Positions 38,280 through 46,350 of a DNA stretch of 64,000 nucleotides are shown piece after piece. The stretch's first letter is position 1. Every line of letters starts with the position of its first letter. The stretch lies in assembly GCF_013520865.1 (NCBI RefSeq), contig NZ_JACDXJ010000001.1:4139501-4203500 (forward strand), read 5' to 3'. The notes beneath the pieces were generated by a model. That model was given only the letters and a program-made list of their open reading frames with translations, made no database searches and had not been told where the DNA came from. The stretch comes from Microvirga mediterraneensis. Lineage in GTDB: Bacteria; Pseudomonadota; Alphaproteobacteria; Rhizobiales; Beijerinckiaceae. The position numbers were made by a program, and so were the translations under genes.

Positions 38280-38509
38280 TCGACATCTTCGCCTGGATCG
38301 TGCTGCTCGTGCTCGTCGGCACGCTCGTGGCCATCGTCGCGGCGCTCGGCATGATGCCGGGCCGCATCGCCCGCAAGCGCGGACATCCCTGGGCGGAGGC
38401 GGTGGCGGTCGGAAGCTGGGCCACGCTGGTGTTCGGCTTCGTGTTCTGGCCGCTGGTCCTGATCTGGGCCTATGTCGACGTGCCGACCAGGCGGGAGACG
38501 CCGCGATGA
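38270..38509 (+). CDS. DUF3302 family inner-membrane protein (YiaW-like)
   Basis: A 79-residue membrane protein with two helices (IDIFAWIVLLVLVGTLVAIV and WATLVFGFVFWPLVLIWAYV) and the RIARKRGHPWAEA motif between them, matching the YiaW/DUF3302 family. It overlaps the following HlyD-like gene by ATGA. The pair DUF3302 + HlyD-like is the same as yiaW-yiaV in enterobacteria, where the role is not firmly known. The start at ATG 38270 is supported by the family N-terminus. Confidence 0.8.
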   Translation: MAVIDIFAWIVLLVLVGTLVAIVAALGMMPGRIARKRGHPWAEAVAVGSWATLVFGFVFWPLVLIWAYVDVPTRRETPR

Positions 38510-39441
38510 TCGTCGTCCTGCTCAATGCCTACATCGCGCTGCTCGCCCTGTTCGTCTGGCTCCGGTTCATCCCGTTCAACACCTTCTGGAAGCTCTCGCC
38601 GGTCCTGGTGCTGCTTGCCCTCCTTGTCGGCCTGTTCATCCCCATGGGCTGGGGCGCTCCCTCCGGACCCGCGGCGGTGATCCGCAACTCGGTTCAGATC
38701 ATCCCCTCCGTGGCAGGGGAAGTCGTCGACGTGCCGATCGCGGCCAACGCGCCGATCAAGGCAGGCGATGTGCTGTTCCGGATCGACCCGACCACCTACC
38801 AGGCCCAGGTCGACACCATTCAAGCCCAGCTCAAGTTCGCCCAACTGCGTCTCGGTCAGTTCTCGGAACTCCAGAGCCGTGACACCGGACGCGCGTTCGA
38901 CGTGCAGCAGCGCGAGGCCGAGGTCGAGCAGTTGCGCGCCGAGCTCGAAGGCGCCAAGTGGAACCTCGACAAGACCACCGTGCGGGCTCCGGCCGACGGC
39001 TACGTCACCAATCTGGCGCTGCGCAAAGGGGCGCGGGTCACCACACAGTCGCCGGTGATGGCCTTCATCGACACGTCGGAGACCATCTTCGGCGTCGAGA
39101 TCCCGCAGATCTACGCCCGCTACATCGAGGTCGGACAGCCGGTGGAGGTCACGTTCAAGCCGCTCCCGGGCGAGGTCTTCCCTGGGCGTATCGAGACGGT
39201 GTTGCAGGCCATCGCCACCGGACAGACGCAGGTCGGCGGCCTGGCCGTCGTTCCGTCAGAAATCCAGGCGCCGCCGTTCGTCGTCCGCATCAGGCTCGAT
39301 GATCAGGAATTGGCGAAGCGCCTGCCGGCGGGGAGCACGGGACTGGCGGCGATCTATACAAACCACGTCACGGCCGCGCACGTCATCCGCAAGGTCGTGC
39401 TGCGGCAGACGGCGATCGTCAATTACATCAATCCCTTCTGA
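38506..39441 (+). CDS. HlyD/EmrA-type membrane-fusion protein (YiaV-like)
   Basis: A 311-residue membrane-fusion protein. Two N-terminal helices (VLLNAYIALLALFVWLRFIP, then LSPVLVLLALLVGLFI) are followed by a biotinyl/lipoyl-like barrel (VQIIPSVAGEVVDVPIAAN), a short coiled-coil hairpin (QVDTIQAQLKFAQLRLGQFS to EVEQLRAELEGAKWNLD) and a beta-barrel domain. It pairs with the DUF3302 protein by ATGA overlap. No ABC or MFS partner or outer-membrane channel is encoded alongside, so what it exports is unknown. Confidence 0.88.
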   Translation: MIVVLLNAYIALLALFVWLRFIPFNTFWKLSPVLVLLALLVGLFIPMGWGAPSGPAAVIRNSVQIIPSVAGEVVDVPIAANAPIKAGDVLFRIDPTTYQAQVDTIQAQLKFAQLRLGQFSELQSRDTGRAFDVQQREAEVEQLRAELEGAKWNLDKTTVRAPADGYVTNLALRKGARVTTQSPVMAFIDTSETIFGVEIPQIYARYIEVGQPVEVTFKPLPGEVFPGRIETVLQAIATGQTQVGGLAVVPSEIQAPPFVVRIRLDDQELAKRLPAGSTGLAAIYTNHVTAAHVIRKVVLRQTAIVNYINPF

Positions 39442-39469
39442 TCGCGATCGCGGCACACGGGAGAAGACA

Positions 39470-40780
39470 ATGAAAGTGATGATCCTTGCAACGCTCGCGG
39501 CTATCGCCTTCGCGGCACCCGTACGGGCGCAGACGGCGGCGATTTCCGACCAGGACATCAGCGACGCCTACATCTATCTGCTCGGCCGCCTGATGGTGAC
39601 GCGCCAGCAGCAGCTCGACTTCCAGGAGGGCTTCCAGTGGAACGAGATCCGGCACCGCAAGCCCGGAGCCGTCGATTGGCCCAACCCGAACCTCGACGTC
39701 GCCTATTCCGAAGCCTGGGTCGCCGTCGACGAGGCCAGTTGCACCATCGTCTCCGTGCCGAGGATCGAGGATCGTTACTACACGGTGCAGTTCCTGAACG
39801 GCTGGGGCGAGACGCTGGCCAACATCAACGAGCGCCTCTTCCCCAAGCGGCCATCCGGTGACTTCGCCATCTGCCTTCGGGGATCAACCGTCCCCGTGCC
39901 TGCCGATGCGCAGCGCATCGACCTTCCCGTGAAGTACGCGCGCGTGCTCGCCCGCGTCGCGTTGGGTGACGACTGGGACAAGGCGGTCGCCTTGCAGCAG
40001 CAGTTCACGCTCAGGGCCACCGGAACCCCGAAGCTGCCGGACATCCCGAAGACGCCGATCTTCGCGCTCGAGAACCTGCCCGGCGTGGAGGCCTTCGAGG
40101 CGGCGGAGATTGCCCTCGACAGCGAGCCTGACCTCAATCCCGGCCTGGAGCCGTTGCAGGACAAGACCCGCGCCATTGCGAAGGCGGTCAAGGATCCCGA
40201 GCAGCGGGCGCGGGTCGACAGGGTCATCCGCACGGTCGGGTTCGCCGATTTCGCCAAGGGCGGGCCGCCCATCGGGCACGGCACCATCCGCAACGGATGG
40301 GCCCGTCCCGCCGTGGTCGGTGCCTACAACATCGACTACCTGGCGCGCACCCTGATCAACTACGGCGGCATCTGGGCCAACATCGCCCCGGAGGTGATGT
40401 ACTACCGGGCCAGCACCGATGGCTCCGGGGCTCCCCTGTCCGGTGACAATGCCTACACGATGACCTTCACCAGGGATCAGCTCCCGGCCAACTACGCGAA
40501 CTACTTCTGGTCCGTGATCGCCGTGGACACCAAGCACTTCCGTGTCCTGCCCAACCCGCTCAACCGCTTCCTGATCAACGAGCAGTCCAAGCCCGTCTAT
40601 GGTCCGGACGGATCGCTGAAGCTCTACTTCGCGGCCGAGAAGCCCGCCGACGCGCCGGACGGCAACTGGCTGCCGACGCCGAAAGGATCGGTCTATCGCC
40701 TGACCTTCCGCTTCTATGGCCCGATCAGCGGCGTGGCGAACGGCACCTATTACCCGCCGCCGATGCAGCGCATGAACTGA
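39470..40780 (+). CDS. Exported DUF1254/DUF1214 domain protein
   Basis: A 436-residue exported protein. A signal peptide (VMILATLAAIAFAAPVRAQ) is followed by DUF1254 (AYIYLLGRLMVTRQQQ, NLDVAYSEAWVAVDEASCTI, VQFLNGWGETL) and a C-terminal DUF1214 domain (YTMTFTRDQLPANYANYFWS, RLTFRFYGPISGVANGTYYP). The family is widespread and uncharacterised. ATG 39470 has GGAGAAG 5-8 bases before it. It follows the HlyD-like gene by 28 bases and so belongs to the sulfatase-DUF3302-HlyD block. Confidence 0.9.
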   Translation: MKVMILATLAAIAFAAPVRAQTAAISDQDISDAYIYLLGRLMVTRQQQLDFQEGFQWNEIRHRKPGAVDWPNPNLDVAYSEAWVAVDEASCTIVSVPRIEDRYYTVQFLNGWGETLANINERLFPKRPSGDFAICLRGSTVPVPADAQRIDLPVKYARVLARVALGDDWDKAVALQQQFTLRATGTPKLPDIPKTPIFALENLPGVEAFEAAEIALDSEPDLNPGLEPLQDKTRAIAKAVKDPEQRARVDRVIRTVGFADFAKGGPPIGHGTIRNGWARPAVVGAYNIDYLARTLINYGGIWANIAPEVMYYRASTDGSGAPLSGDNAYTMTFTRDQLPANYANYFWSVIAVDTKHFRVLPNPLNRFLINEQSKPVYGPDGSLKLYFAAEKPADAPDGNWLPTPKGSVYRLTFRFYGPISGVANGTYYPPPMQRMN

Positions 40781-41301
40781 GCCCATCCGAAACGCGGGCG
40801 ATGCCGCTATCCATGGAGGCTGAGCCATGACGACCCAGCGAACCTGGCAGGCCCGCTTCCCCTGTTGGCCCCTTGGAGCCGGTCTGCCTGCGCCGAAAGG
40901 AGTCGGCTTCACCCTGTATCCTGCGGGCCTGCTGGTCGAAGGCCCGCACCCTTCGACGACTCTTGGACAGCGCCGCCGTGCACCGGGCGGTGCGATGTTT
41001 GATCGTGATTGGGAATGGCACGAGGCCGACCTTAGCCTTACTTCCGAAGCGCAGGATTAAGCGGGCTTTCGTTCAGGCTCACGGTGCCACCGAGGTAGAC
41101 CCGGTGCAGACATTCGCATTTTTTGAGGAACGAAGACCCAGGTCCAACAGACGACCTTTGCGCTTGCAACAGCCTCACTGGGTTTGATATAGCCACCCTG
41201 CCTCGGGACGACCCTTGGCCTTCGCATCATCGGGGACGGCCCCACCGTCGCGGCATCGCATGCCGTTTCTGTGGCTTCGACCTGAAAGCGGAGGCGTCCC
41301 G
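40781..41301. other. Gap of 521 bases; degraded-looking, with the right copy of the 22-bp direct repeat
   Basis: No protein family is recognised. A 77-codon frame at 40827-41060 has a good ribosome site (GGAGG 8 bases before ATG), but its content is not recognised; it may be the 5' stub of a lost gene. The repeat at 41029-41050 matches 34826-34847 in 20 of 22 bases. The stretch 41060-41300 lacks any convincing frame except the atpB leader. Confidence 0.45.
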
Positions 41302-42051
41302 GTGGCCAGCCCTATTGAACAATTCGTCATCAAGACCATCGTCCCTCTCGGAAGCGTGGGCGGGATAGAGCTCGGACTGACGAATGCGGCCGCGTTCATG
41401 ATCCTGGCCGTCACGCTGATCATCGGCGGGCTGCTTTGGGCCACACGTGAGAAGGCCGTCGTGCCCGGCCGCGCCCAGGCCGTGGCCGAGATGCTGCACG
41501 AGTTTATCTCCGGAACCCTTCAGGATGCGGCGGGCAGAGAGGGAATGAAATTCTTCCCCCTGGTGTTCTCGCTGTTCATCTTTGTCCTGACCCTCAACCT
41601 GCTGGGCATGATCCCTGGAGGCTTTACGGTCACAAGCCAGATCGTTGTGACGTTCGCTCTCGCCTTACTCGTGATCGGGACCGTGCTCGGTTACGGCTTC
41701 ATGAGGCACGGCTTTCATTTCCTGGGGCTGTTCGTGCCCTCAGGCGTCCCGAAATGGCTCCTTCCGGTGCTGGTGGTCATCGAGATCATCTCGTTCCTGT
41801 CGCGGCCGATCAGTCTTAGCCTGCGTCTGTTCGCCAACATGCTGGGCGGGCACATTGCCCTGAAGGTCTTTGCCAGCTTCGTCGTCTCGCTTGGGACAGC
41901 CGGGATCGGCTTTGCCCTGTTGTCCCCGCTTCCACTGGCGATGGCCGTGGCGCTCACCGCCTTCGAGTTCCTGGTCGCGGTCCTTCAGGCCTACGTGTTC
42001 ACGGTGCTGACTTGCATCTACCTCAACGATGCAATCCATCCGGGGCACTGA
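41302..42051 (+). CDS. atpB: F0F1 ATP synthase subunit a, orphan copy
   Basis: A 249-residue proton-channel subunit a. The essential arginine is in [18 protein letters not shown], and the other conserved parts [20 protein letters not shown] and [14 protein letters not shown] are intact, with five or six membrane helices. GTG 41302 is used because GGAGG lies 7 bases upstream and the product begins MASPIEQF as alphaproteobacterial subunits do. No other ATP synthase gene is beside it, unlike the standard atpIBEF cluster, so it is either a second copy or a relocated one. Downstream is the SugE riboswitch. Confidence 0.88.
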   Translation: MASPIEQFVIKTIVPLGSVGGIELGLTNAAAFMILAVTLIIGGLLWATREKAVVPGRAQAVAEMLHEFISGTLQDAAGREGMKFFPLVFSLFIFVLTLNLLGMIPGGFTVTSQIVVTFALALLVIGTVLGYGFMRHGFHFLGLFVPSGVPKWLLPVLVVIEIISFLSRPISLSLRLFANMLGGHIALKVFASFVVSLGTAGIGFALLSPLPLAMAVALTAFEFLVAVLQAYVFTVLTCIYLNDAIHPGH

Positions 42052-42074
42052 CGCCACCCGGCCCAGGAAGAACC

Positions 42075-42138
42075 AGAGGACGACCTCTCCCATCATGGGT
42101 GAACCCCGCCAGGACGGCTTGGCTTGAAGCAAGAGAGG
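42075..42138 (+). promoter_or_regulatory. Guanidine-II (mini-ykkC) riboswitch controlling sugE/gdx
   Basis: Two hairpins with the diagnostic ACGR loops lie in the leader. P1 is AGAGG-ACGA-CCTCT (42075-42088) and P2 is GCCAGG-ACGG-CTTGGC (42108-42123). The downstream ribosome site GAGAGG (42133-42138) is exactly complementary to CCTCTC (42084-42089), the 3' arm of P1 plus one base. Without ligand this pairing would hide the ribosome site; guanidinium binding would form P1 and release it. The gene that follows is a guanidinium exporter, which is the known partner of this riboswitch class. Confidence 0.85.
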
Positions 42139-42145
42139 TTTGACA

Positions 42146-42466
42146 ATGGCTTGGATTTATCTGTTGGTGGCGGGTCTGCTGGAGGTTCTGTGGGCCTACA
42201 CGATGAAGCAGTCGATGGGGTTCACGAGGCTGGTGCCGAGTGTCGTGACCATCGTGGCGATGATCTTCAGCTTCGGGCTCCTGTCGTTCGCCATGCGGGT
42301 GCTTCCGCTGGGCACCGCCTATGTCATATGGACGGGGATCGGCGCCATCGGCGCCTTCATCGTCGGCATCGCGGTGCTCGGGGAGCAGGTCACGGCCCTG
42401 CGGGTCGGCAGCGCCGTCTTCATCCTGATCGGTCTCATCGGCCTCAAGATGGCATCAGACCACTAG
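42146..42466 (+). CDS. sugE: SugE/Gdx-type small multidrug-resistance guanidinium exporter
   Basis: A 106-residue, four-helix SMR transporter. The Gdx-subtype features are present: the essential glutamate in LVAGLLEVLWAYTMKQS, and YVIWTGIGAIGAFIVGIAVLGE. Gdx proteins export guanidinium in exchange for protons. ATG 42146 has GAGAGG seven bases upstream, the site controlled by the guanidine-II riboswitch. The riboswitch and the subtype support each other. It is followed by a strong inverted repeat. Confidence 0.93.
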   Translation: MAWIYLLVAGLLEVLWAYTMKQSMGFTRLVPSVVTIVAMIFSFGLLSFAMRVLPLGTAYVIWTGIGAIGAFIVGIAVLGEQVTALRVGSAVFILIGLIGLKMASDH

Positions 42467-42490
42467 GGTCGGGCGAACAGGGATCGAGGC

Positions 42491-42543
42491 TCCGGGTTCT
42501 CTTCTGAAGTCAACCAAGCGTCGGCTTCAGAAGAGAACCCGGA
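42491..42543 (+). terminator. Perfect 19-bp inverted repeat after sugE
   Basis: TCCGGGTTCTCTTCTGAAG and its exact complement are separated by 15 bases and begin 24 bases after the sugE stop. The hairpin is very stable but is not followed by a T-tract. It may be an unusual terminator or transcript-end protector, or the palindrome of a small mobile element. Confidence 0.5.
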
Positions 42544-42668
42544 ACATATCAACACGACGATCCCGGAAAGAGCGATTGAGTCTAAGAGGACAGACACCGC
42601 TGCTCCTGATGGAACTCTCATCGCGAAGGGCACTTGGCTCTCTAGCGCCGCCCATGCAGAGAGAAGCC

Positions 42669-42917
42669 ATGCCAAAGTACTTCTTCAATATCCATATCGG
42701 CGGGGGCGTTCTCAGTGACCCTGAAGGGCAATCCCTGCGCGATCCCGATCAGGCGTGGGAAGTCGCGAGCGCCATGGCTCGGAACCTGATGGACACCCAG
42801 TTCGACAAGCCGATCAATTGGGCTTCATCCCACATCGAGGTGAAGGATGACCTGGATGAGATCGTCCTGGAATTTCCGTTTTTGGAGGCTCTTCAGCTCA
42901 GTCCGAAATCCCACTGA
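42669..42917 (+). CDS. DUF6894-type small protein
   Basis: An 82-residue protein (MPKYFFNIHIGGGVLSDPEG, then QSLRDPDQAWEVASAMAR) matching the small DUF6894 proteins common in Methylobacteriaceae and relatives. These are beta-alpha proteins of unknown function. The start at ATG 42669 gives the typical MPKYFFNI beginning, with a GAGAGAAG ribosome site. It stands alone. Confidence 0.82.
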   Translation: MPKYFFNIHIGGGVLSDPEGQSLRDPDQAWEVASAMARNLMDTQFDKPINWASSHIEVKDDLDEIVLEFPFLEALQLSPKSH

Positions 42918-43063
42918 AGGGCTCGGCAGAACAAAGCTTAGGTCAACCGGGAGCCGTCGTCCGAACCTTTCTTATCCACGCTCTCCACAGGCCCCTCTTC
43001 AGCCTATCGACGAACCTGAAGGCTCATGACATGTTCACTATATGTTCTTCAAGGAGATTCGTC

Positions 43064-43273
43064 GTGACCGCCACAAACCAAAAGCTGACCACCGAGCAGG
43101 TTCTCGAGGCTCGTCTGAGGTTTGCATCCGGGGAACGGGAATGGAGCAAGCTCTCAAAGGATTACGGCGTGAGCCGGGAGACCATCAAAAGCGCCGTCGT
43201 GGGCGAAACCTTCAAGGAGCTCCCGATGCCGCCCAAGAGGGTCCTGGATCTTCGACCCTTTCCCTATGGCTAA
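43064..43273 (+). CDS. Small HTH protein of unknown function
   Basis: A 69-residue protein (LTTEQVLEARLRFASGEREW, then LSKDYGVSRETIKSAVVGET) whose middle looks like a resolvase- or transposase-type helix-turn-helix. GTG 43064 is preferred over ATG 43031 because AAGGAG lies 7 bases upstream of it. No partner gene is recognisable next to it. Possibly a small DNA-binding protein. Confidence 0.55.
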   Translation: MTATNQKLTTEQVLEARLRFASGEREWSKLSKDYGVSRETIKSAVVGETFKELPMPPKRVLDLRPFPYG

Positions 43274-43321
43274 AGCATCGGACCCAAAGGTGGATTCCAC
43301 TTTTGGGATCAATCCGATACT
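43273..43321. repeat. Palindromic intergenic repeat, AGCATCGGACCC type, copy 1
   Basis: AGCATCGGACCCAAAGGTGG is followed by a near-complementary half ending in CCGATACT, making an imperfect palindrome right at the stop of the small HTH gene. The same type occurs at 45373-45415. It can fold as a terminator-like hairpin. Confidence 0.55.
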
Positions 43322-43548
43322 CCACTCTTGGAAGAGCGCATCGTTCGGTGCGATAGGCAATTCCCGCCGATCCTGGCCCGGCCATCCGGCCTCCGGCATC
43401 GGCTGCCCGGGCGCGGACCGTACTCTCGATGGCGACTTCGTGGCCGCGCGGCGATGGGATGAAACCGGGCACGCGCCGCGGCTTGTTTCTTAACGAACGA
43501 CGGCAAGAATGGCCGGAAGACCGGCATCAAAGGGAGAGGAACACGCGC

Positions 43549-44022
43549 ATGGCCAAGAATACGATCTGCCTCTGGTACGACAAGGATGCCGAGGCGGCCG
43601 CCCGCTTCTACGCGGAGGTCTTTCCCGACAGCGCGGTGCATGCCGTGCACCGGGCGCCCGGCGATTACCCGTCCGGCCAGGAGGGCGACGTGCTGACGGT
43701 CGAGTTCACCGTTGCGGGAGTCGCCTGTCTGGGCCTCAACGGCGGGCCTGCGTTCAAGCACAGCGAAGCCCTCTCGTTCCAGATCTCGACCGCCGACCAG
43801 GAGGAGACCGACCGCTACTGGAACGCCATCGTCGGCAACGGCGGCCATGAGAGCGATTGCGGCTGGTGCAAGGACAAATGGGGCGTGTCCTGGCAGATCA
43901 CCCCGCGCGTCCTGATGGACGCGCTCGCGGCGGGCGGCGACGAGGCCAAGCGCGCCTTCGCGGCGATGATGACCATGCAGAAGATCGACGTCGCCGCCAT
44001 CGAGGCCGCGCGGCGTGGGTGA
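43549..44022 (+). CDS. VOC/PhnB-like protein (glyoxalase fold)
   Basis: A 157-residue protein of the PhnB/3-demethylubiquinone-9 3-methyltransferase-like group (MAKNTICLWYDKDAEAAARF, SFQISTADQEETDRYWNAIV, ESDCGWCKDKWGVSWQITPR). Despite the legacy name, these are vicinal-oxygen-chelate fold proteins without a methyltransferase domain. The function is unassigned. ATG 43549 has GGAGAGGA 8 bases upstream. Confidence 0.87.
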   Translation: MAKNTICLWYDKDAEAAARFYAEVFPDSAVHAVHRAPGDYPSGQEGDVLTVEFTVAGVACLGLNGGPAFKHSEALSFQISTADQEETDRYWNAIVGNGGHESDCGWCKDKWGVSWQITPRVLMDALAAGGDEAKRAFAAMMTMQKIDVAAIEAARRG

Positions 44023-44209
44023 AGCGCCGTCGCGCTGGCGGCGACGTTTCCGCCAGCGCTTGGCCGTTCGTGGCTCCGGAGCGATGCATCCACGAGCCTA
44101 ATTCTGCTCTAACTCTCGGGACCTACGATCACCGGCCCGACAGGCGTCATGCCGATCCCTGACCCTGATGTCGGGAAGTGGGGGCTTCTCTCAAGCCATG
44201 GAGGCGTTG

Positions 44210-45322
44210 ATGAGCGCCTATTCCTTCGATCCGCTCGGACAGACTTCTCGATCCGCACACCATCCTGGGCAGCAGGCGAACTCCTACACTCAGACGAATC
44301 TCGTCTCCGACGGCTTTCTGCCTGCCGCGCATACCGACCCGAACCTGATCAATCCCTGGGGCGTCGCCAGCAGCCGCACCGGTCCGTTCTGGGTCTCGGA
44401 CAACGGGACCGGCGTCACCACGGTCTACGACGGCAAGGGATCCCCGGTCTCGATCGGCGGCCATTCGTCGATCACGATCGCGGCCCCTCCCGGGCAGACG
44501 GATCCTTCCGCCCCGACGGGCCAGGTCTTCAATTCCACGCATAAGGGATTCAAGATCACCAGCAACGGGCACACGGCGTCGGCCGATTTCCTGTTCGCGA
44601 CGGAAGACGGCACCATCTCCGGGTGGAACCCGAACGTGGACAGCGGCAGCTCCGTGATCGCCGTCGACAAGTCCGCATCCGGCGCCGTGTTCAAGGGCCT
44701 GGCCATCGGCACGACGCATGGACACACCTATCTGTATGCTGCGGATTTCCATAACGGCGCCGTCGACGTCTTCAACAGCCAGTTCCATCAGGTGAAACAC
44801 TTCACCGATCCGAACCTGCCGGACGGCTATGCGCCGTTCAACGTGCAGGCGCTCAACGGCCATCTGTTCGTGACCTTCGCCCTCCAGGATGCGGACAAGA
44901 AGGACGATGTCGCCGGCGCGGGCCACGGCTATGTCGACGAGTTCGATTTCTCCGGCCATCTTCTTCACAGGGTCGCCTCGCAGGGCCCGCTGGACTCGCC
45001 CTGGGGCCTGGCCATCGCACCCTCCGGCTTCGGGGAATTCTCCCATGACCTGCTGGTGGGAAACTTCGGAGACGGGAGGATCAACGCCTACGATCCTCAC
45101 GATTTCCATTTCCTCGGCACCGTGGACGATCCCAGCGGCAATCAGGTCGTGATCGGCGACCTCTGGGCGCTCGTACCCGGCAACCATGGTCCCAACAGCG
45201 ATCCGCACAGCGTCTATTTCACGGCGGGCGTGCAGGATGAAGCGCATGGCCTGTTCGGAAAGCTCACGGTCGCTCCGGCGCAGGCGCCTCAGCATGCTGC
45301 GGCAACGGATTGGCTCATCTGA
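44210..45322 (+). CDS. TIGR03118 family beta-propeller-like protein
   Basis: A 370-residue protein of the TIGR03118 family. It has QTNLVSDGFLPAAHTDPNLI, NPWGVASSRTGPFWVSDNGT, DFLFATEDGTISGWNP and SPWGLAIAPSGFGEFSHDLL repeats, typical of a NHL/SMP-like propeller. ATG 44210 is chosen because GGAGG lies 5 bases before it; ATG 44168 is in frame but lacks a good site. No classical signal peptide is clear. The function is unknown. Confidence 0.8.
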   Translation: MSAYSFDPLGQTSRSAHHPGQQANSYTQTNLVSDGFLPAAHTDPNLINPWGVASSRTGPFWVSDNGTGVTTVYDGKGSPVSIGGHSSITIAAPPGQTDPSAPTGQVFNSTHKGFKITSNGHTASADFLFATEDGTISGWNPNVDSGSSVIAVDKSASGAVFKGLAIGTTHGHTYLYAADFHNGAVDVFNSQFHQVKHFTDPNLPDGYAPFNVQALNGHLFVTFALQDADKKDDVAGAGHGYVDEFDFSGHLLHRVASQGPLDSPWGLAIAPSGFGEFSHDLLVGNFGDGRINAYDPHDFHFLGTVDDPSGNQVVIGDLWALVPGNHGPNSDPHSVYFTAGVQDEAHGLFGKLTVAPAQAPQHAAATDWLI

Positions 45323-45372
45323 TCCGTCCCGAGCGGTTCCTGCGCGCGAGTGGCTGAGAGACGTGCGCCCTA

Positions 45373-45415
45373 GAGCATCGTGCGGAAAAGTGGACCTCCT
45401 TTTGGGTCCGATGCT
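45373..45415. repeat. Palindromic intergenic repeat, AGCATCG type, copy 2
   Basis: AGCATCGTGCGGAAAAGTGG is followed by a complementary end GGTCCGATGCT, related to the copy at 43273-43321. It lies between the convergent TIGR03118 and hydrolase genes. Confidence 0.55.
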
Positions 45416-45419
45416 GTAG

Positions 45420-45444
45420 CCTCCCCGGACGTGATCCGGGGAGG
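45420..45444. terminator. Hairpin between convergent genes
   Basis: CCTCCCCGGA-CGTGA-TCCGGGGAGG forms a perfect 10-base stem, 25 bases long in all, with no T-tract in either direction. It lies between the ends of the TIGR03118 gene (plus) and the alpha/beta hydrolase gene (minus) and may act as a bidirectional terminator. Confidence 0.5.
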
Positions 45445-45513
45445 CGACGATGTCGAGTTATCCGCGACAGGGTTCCGGCGCGGCATCCTCCCCTACCGAT
45501 ACCGGCCGGGCTT

Positions 45514-46350
45514 TCAGCCTTGGACGAAGGCCAGCATGTCGGCATTGAGCCTATCGGCATTGACGGTCAGCATGCCGTGGGACAGACCGGGATAGGTCTT
45601 GAGCGTGCCGTTCTTGAGCAGCTTGATCGACTTCAGCGCCGAGTCCGCGATCGGGACGATCTGATCGTCCTCGCCATGCAGGACGAGGGTCGGCACGGAG
45701 ATCGCCTTGAGATCCTCCGTCTGGTCGGTTTCCGAGAAGGCCTTGATGCCGTCGTAATGCGCCTTGGCGGAGCCCATCATGCCCTGCCGCCACCAGTTCT
45801 GGATGACGCCCTCGTGCGCGGCCGCGCCGGCGCGGTTGAAGCCGTAGAACGGACCGGCGGGAACATCGCGGAAGAACTGCGCCCGATTGGCCGCCAGTGC
45901 CGTGCGGAAGCCGTCGAACACCTCCATCGGCAGGCCTTCCGGGTTGCTCTGGGTCTTGAGCATCAGCGGCGGAACCGCCGAGACCAGGATCGCCTTGGTC
46001 ACGCGGCCCGCGGGCTCGCCGTGCCTTGCCACGTAGCGGGCGACCTCGCCGCCGCCGGTGGAGTGGCCGATCTGGACGGCGTTCCTCAGGTCGAGGGCTT
46101 CGACCACCGCGAAGGCGTCGGCGGCATAGTGATCCATGTCGTGCCCCCCGGCGACCTGCTCCGAGCGGCCGTGCCCGCGCCGATCATGGGCGACGACACG
46201 GTAGCCCTTCGAGAGGAAGAAGAGCATCTGCGCGTCCCAATCATCGGAACTGAGGGGCCAGCCGTGGTGGAACATGACCGGCTGGGCATCCTTCGGGCCC
46301 CAGTCCTTGTAGAAGATGCGCGTGCCGTCCTGCGTGGTGATCGTATCCAT
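45514..46350 (-). CDS. Alpha/beta hydrolase (non-heme chloroperoxidase-like)
   Basis: A 278-residue hydrolase beginning MDTITTQDGTRIFYKDWGPK. The catalytic triad is S97 (IGHSTGGGE), an Asp at 228-229 (LHGEDDQIVP) and H258 (GLSHGML), with the oxyanion HHGWPLSSDDW. Homologues are annotated as non-heme chloroperoxidases or arylesterases; natural substrates are unknown. ATG 46350 has GGGAG 7-8 bases upstream. It stands alone. Confidence 0.88.
   Translation of the reverse strand: MDTITTQDGTRIFYKDWGPKDAQPVMFHHGWPLSSDDWDAQMLFFLSKGYRVVAHDRRGHGRSEQVAGGHDMDHYAADAFAVVEALDLRNAVQIGHSTGGGEVARYVARHGEPAGRVTKAILVSAVPPLMLKTQSNPEGLPMEVFDGFRTALAANRAQFFRDVPAGPFYGFNRAGAAAHEGVIQNWWRQGMMGSAKAHYDGIKAFSETDQTEDLKAISVPTLVLHGEDDQIVPIADSALKSIKLLKNGTLKTYPGLSHGMLTVNADRLNADMLAFVQG

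Noticed and set aside
40827..41060. 77-codon frame with a good ribosome site after the DUF1254 gene
   Set aside because: No family similarity and low-complexity content; it may be a truncated stub, so it is mentioned only in the gap note.
43549..44022. Reading the VOC protein as a ubiquinone-biosynthesis methyltransferase
   Set aside because: The sequence has a glyoxalase-type fold pattern without SAM-binding motifs; the methyltransferase name is a historic annotation.
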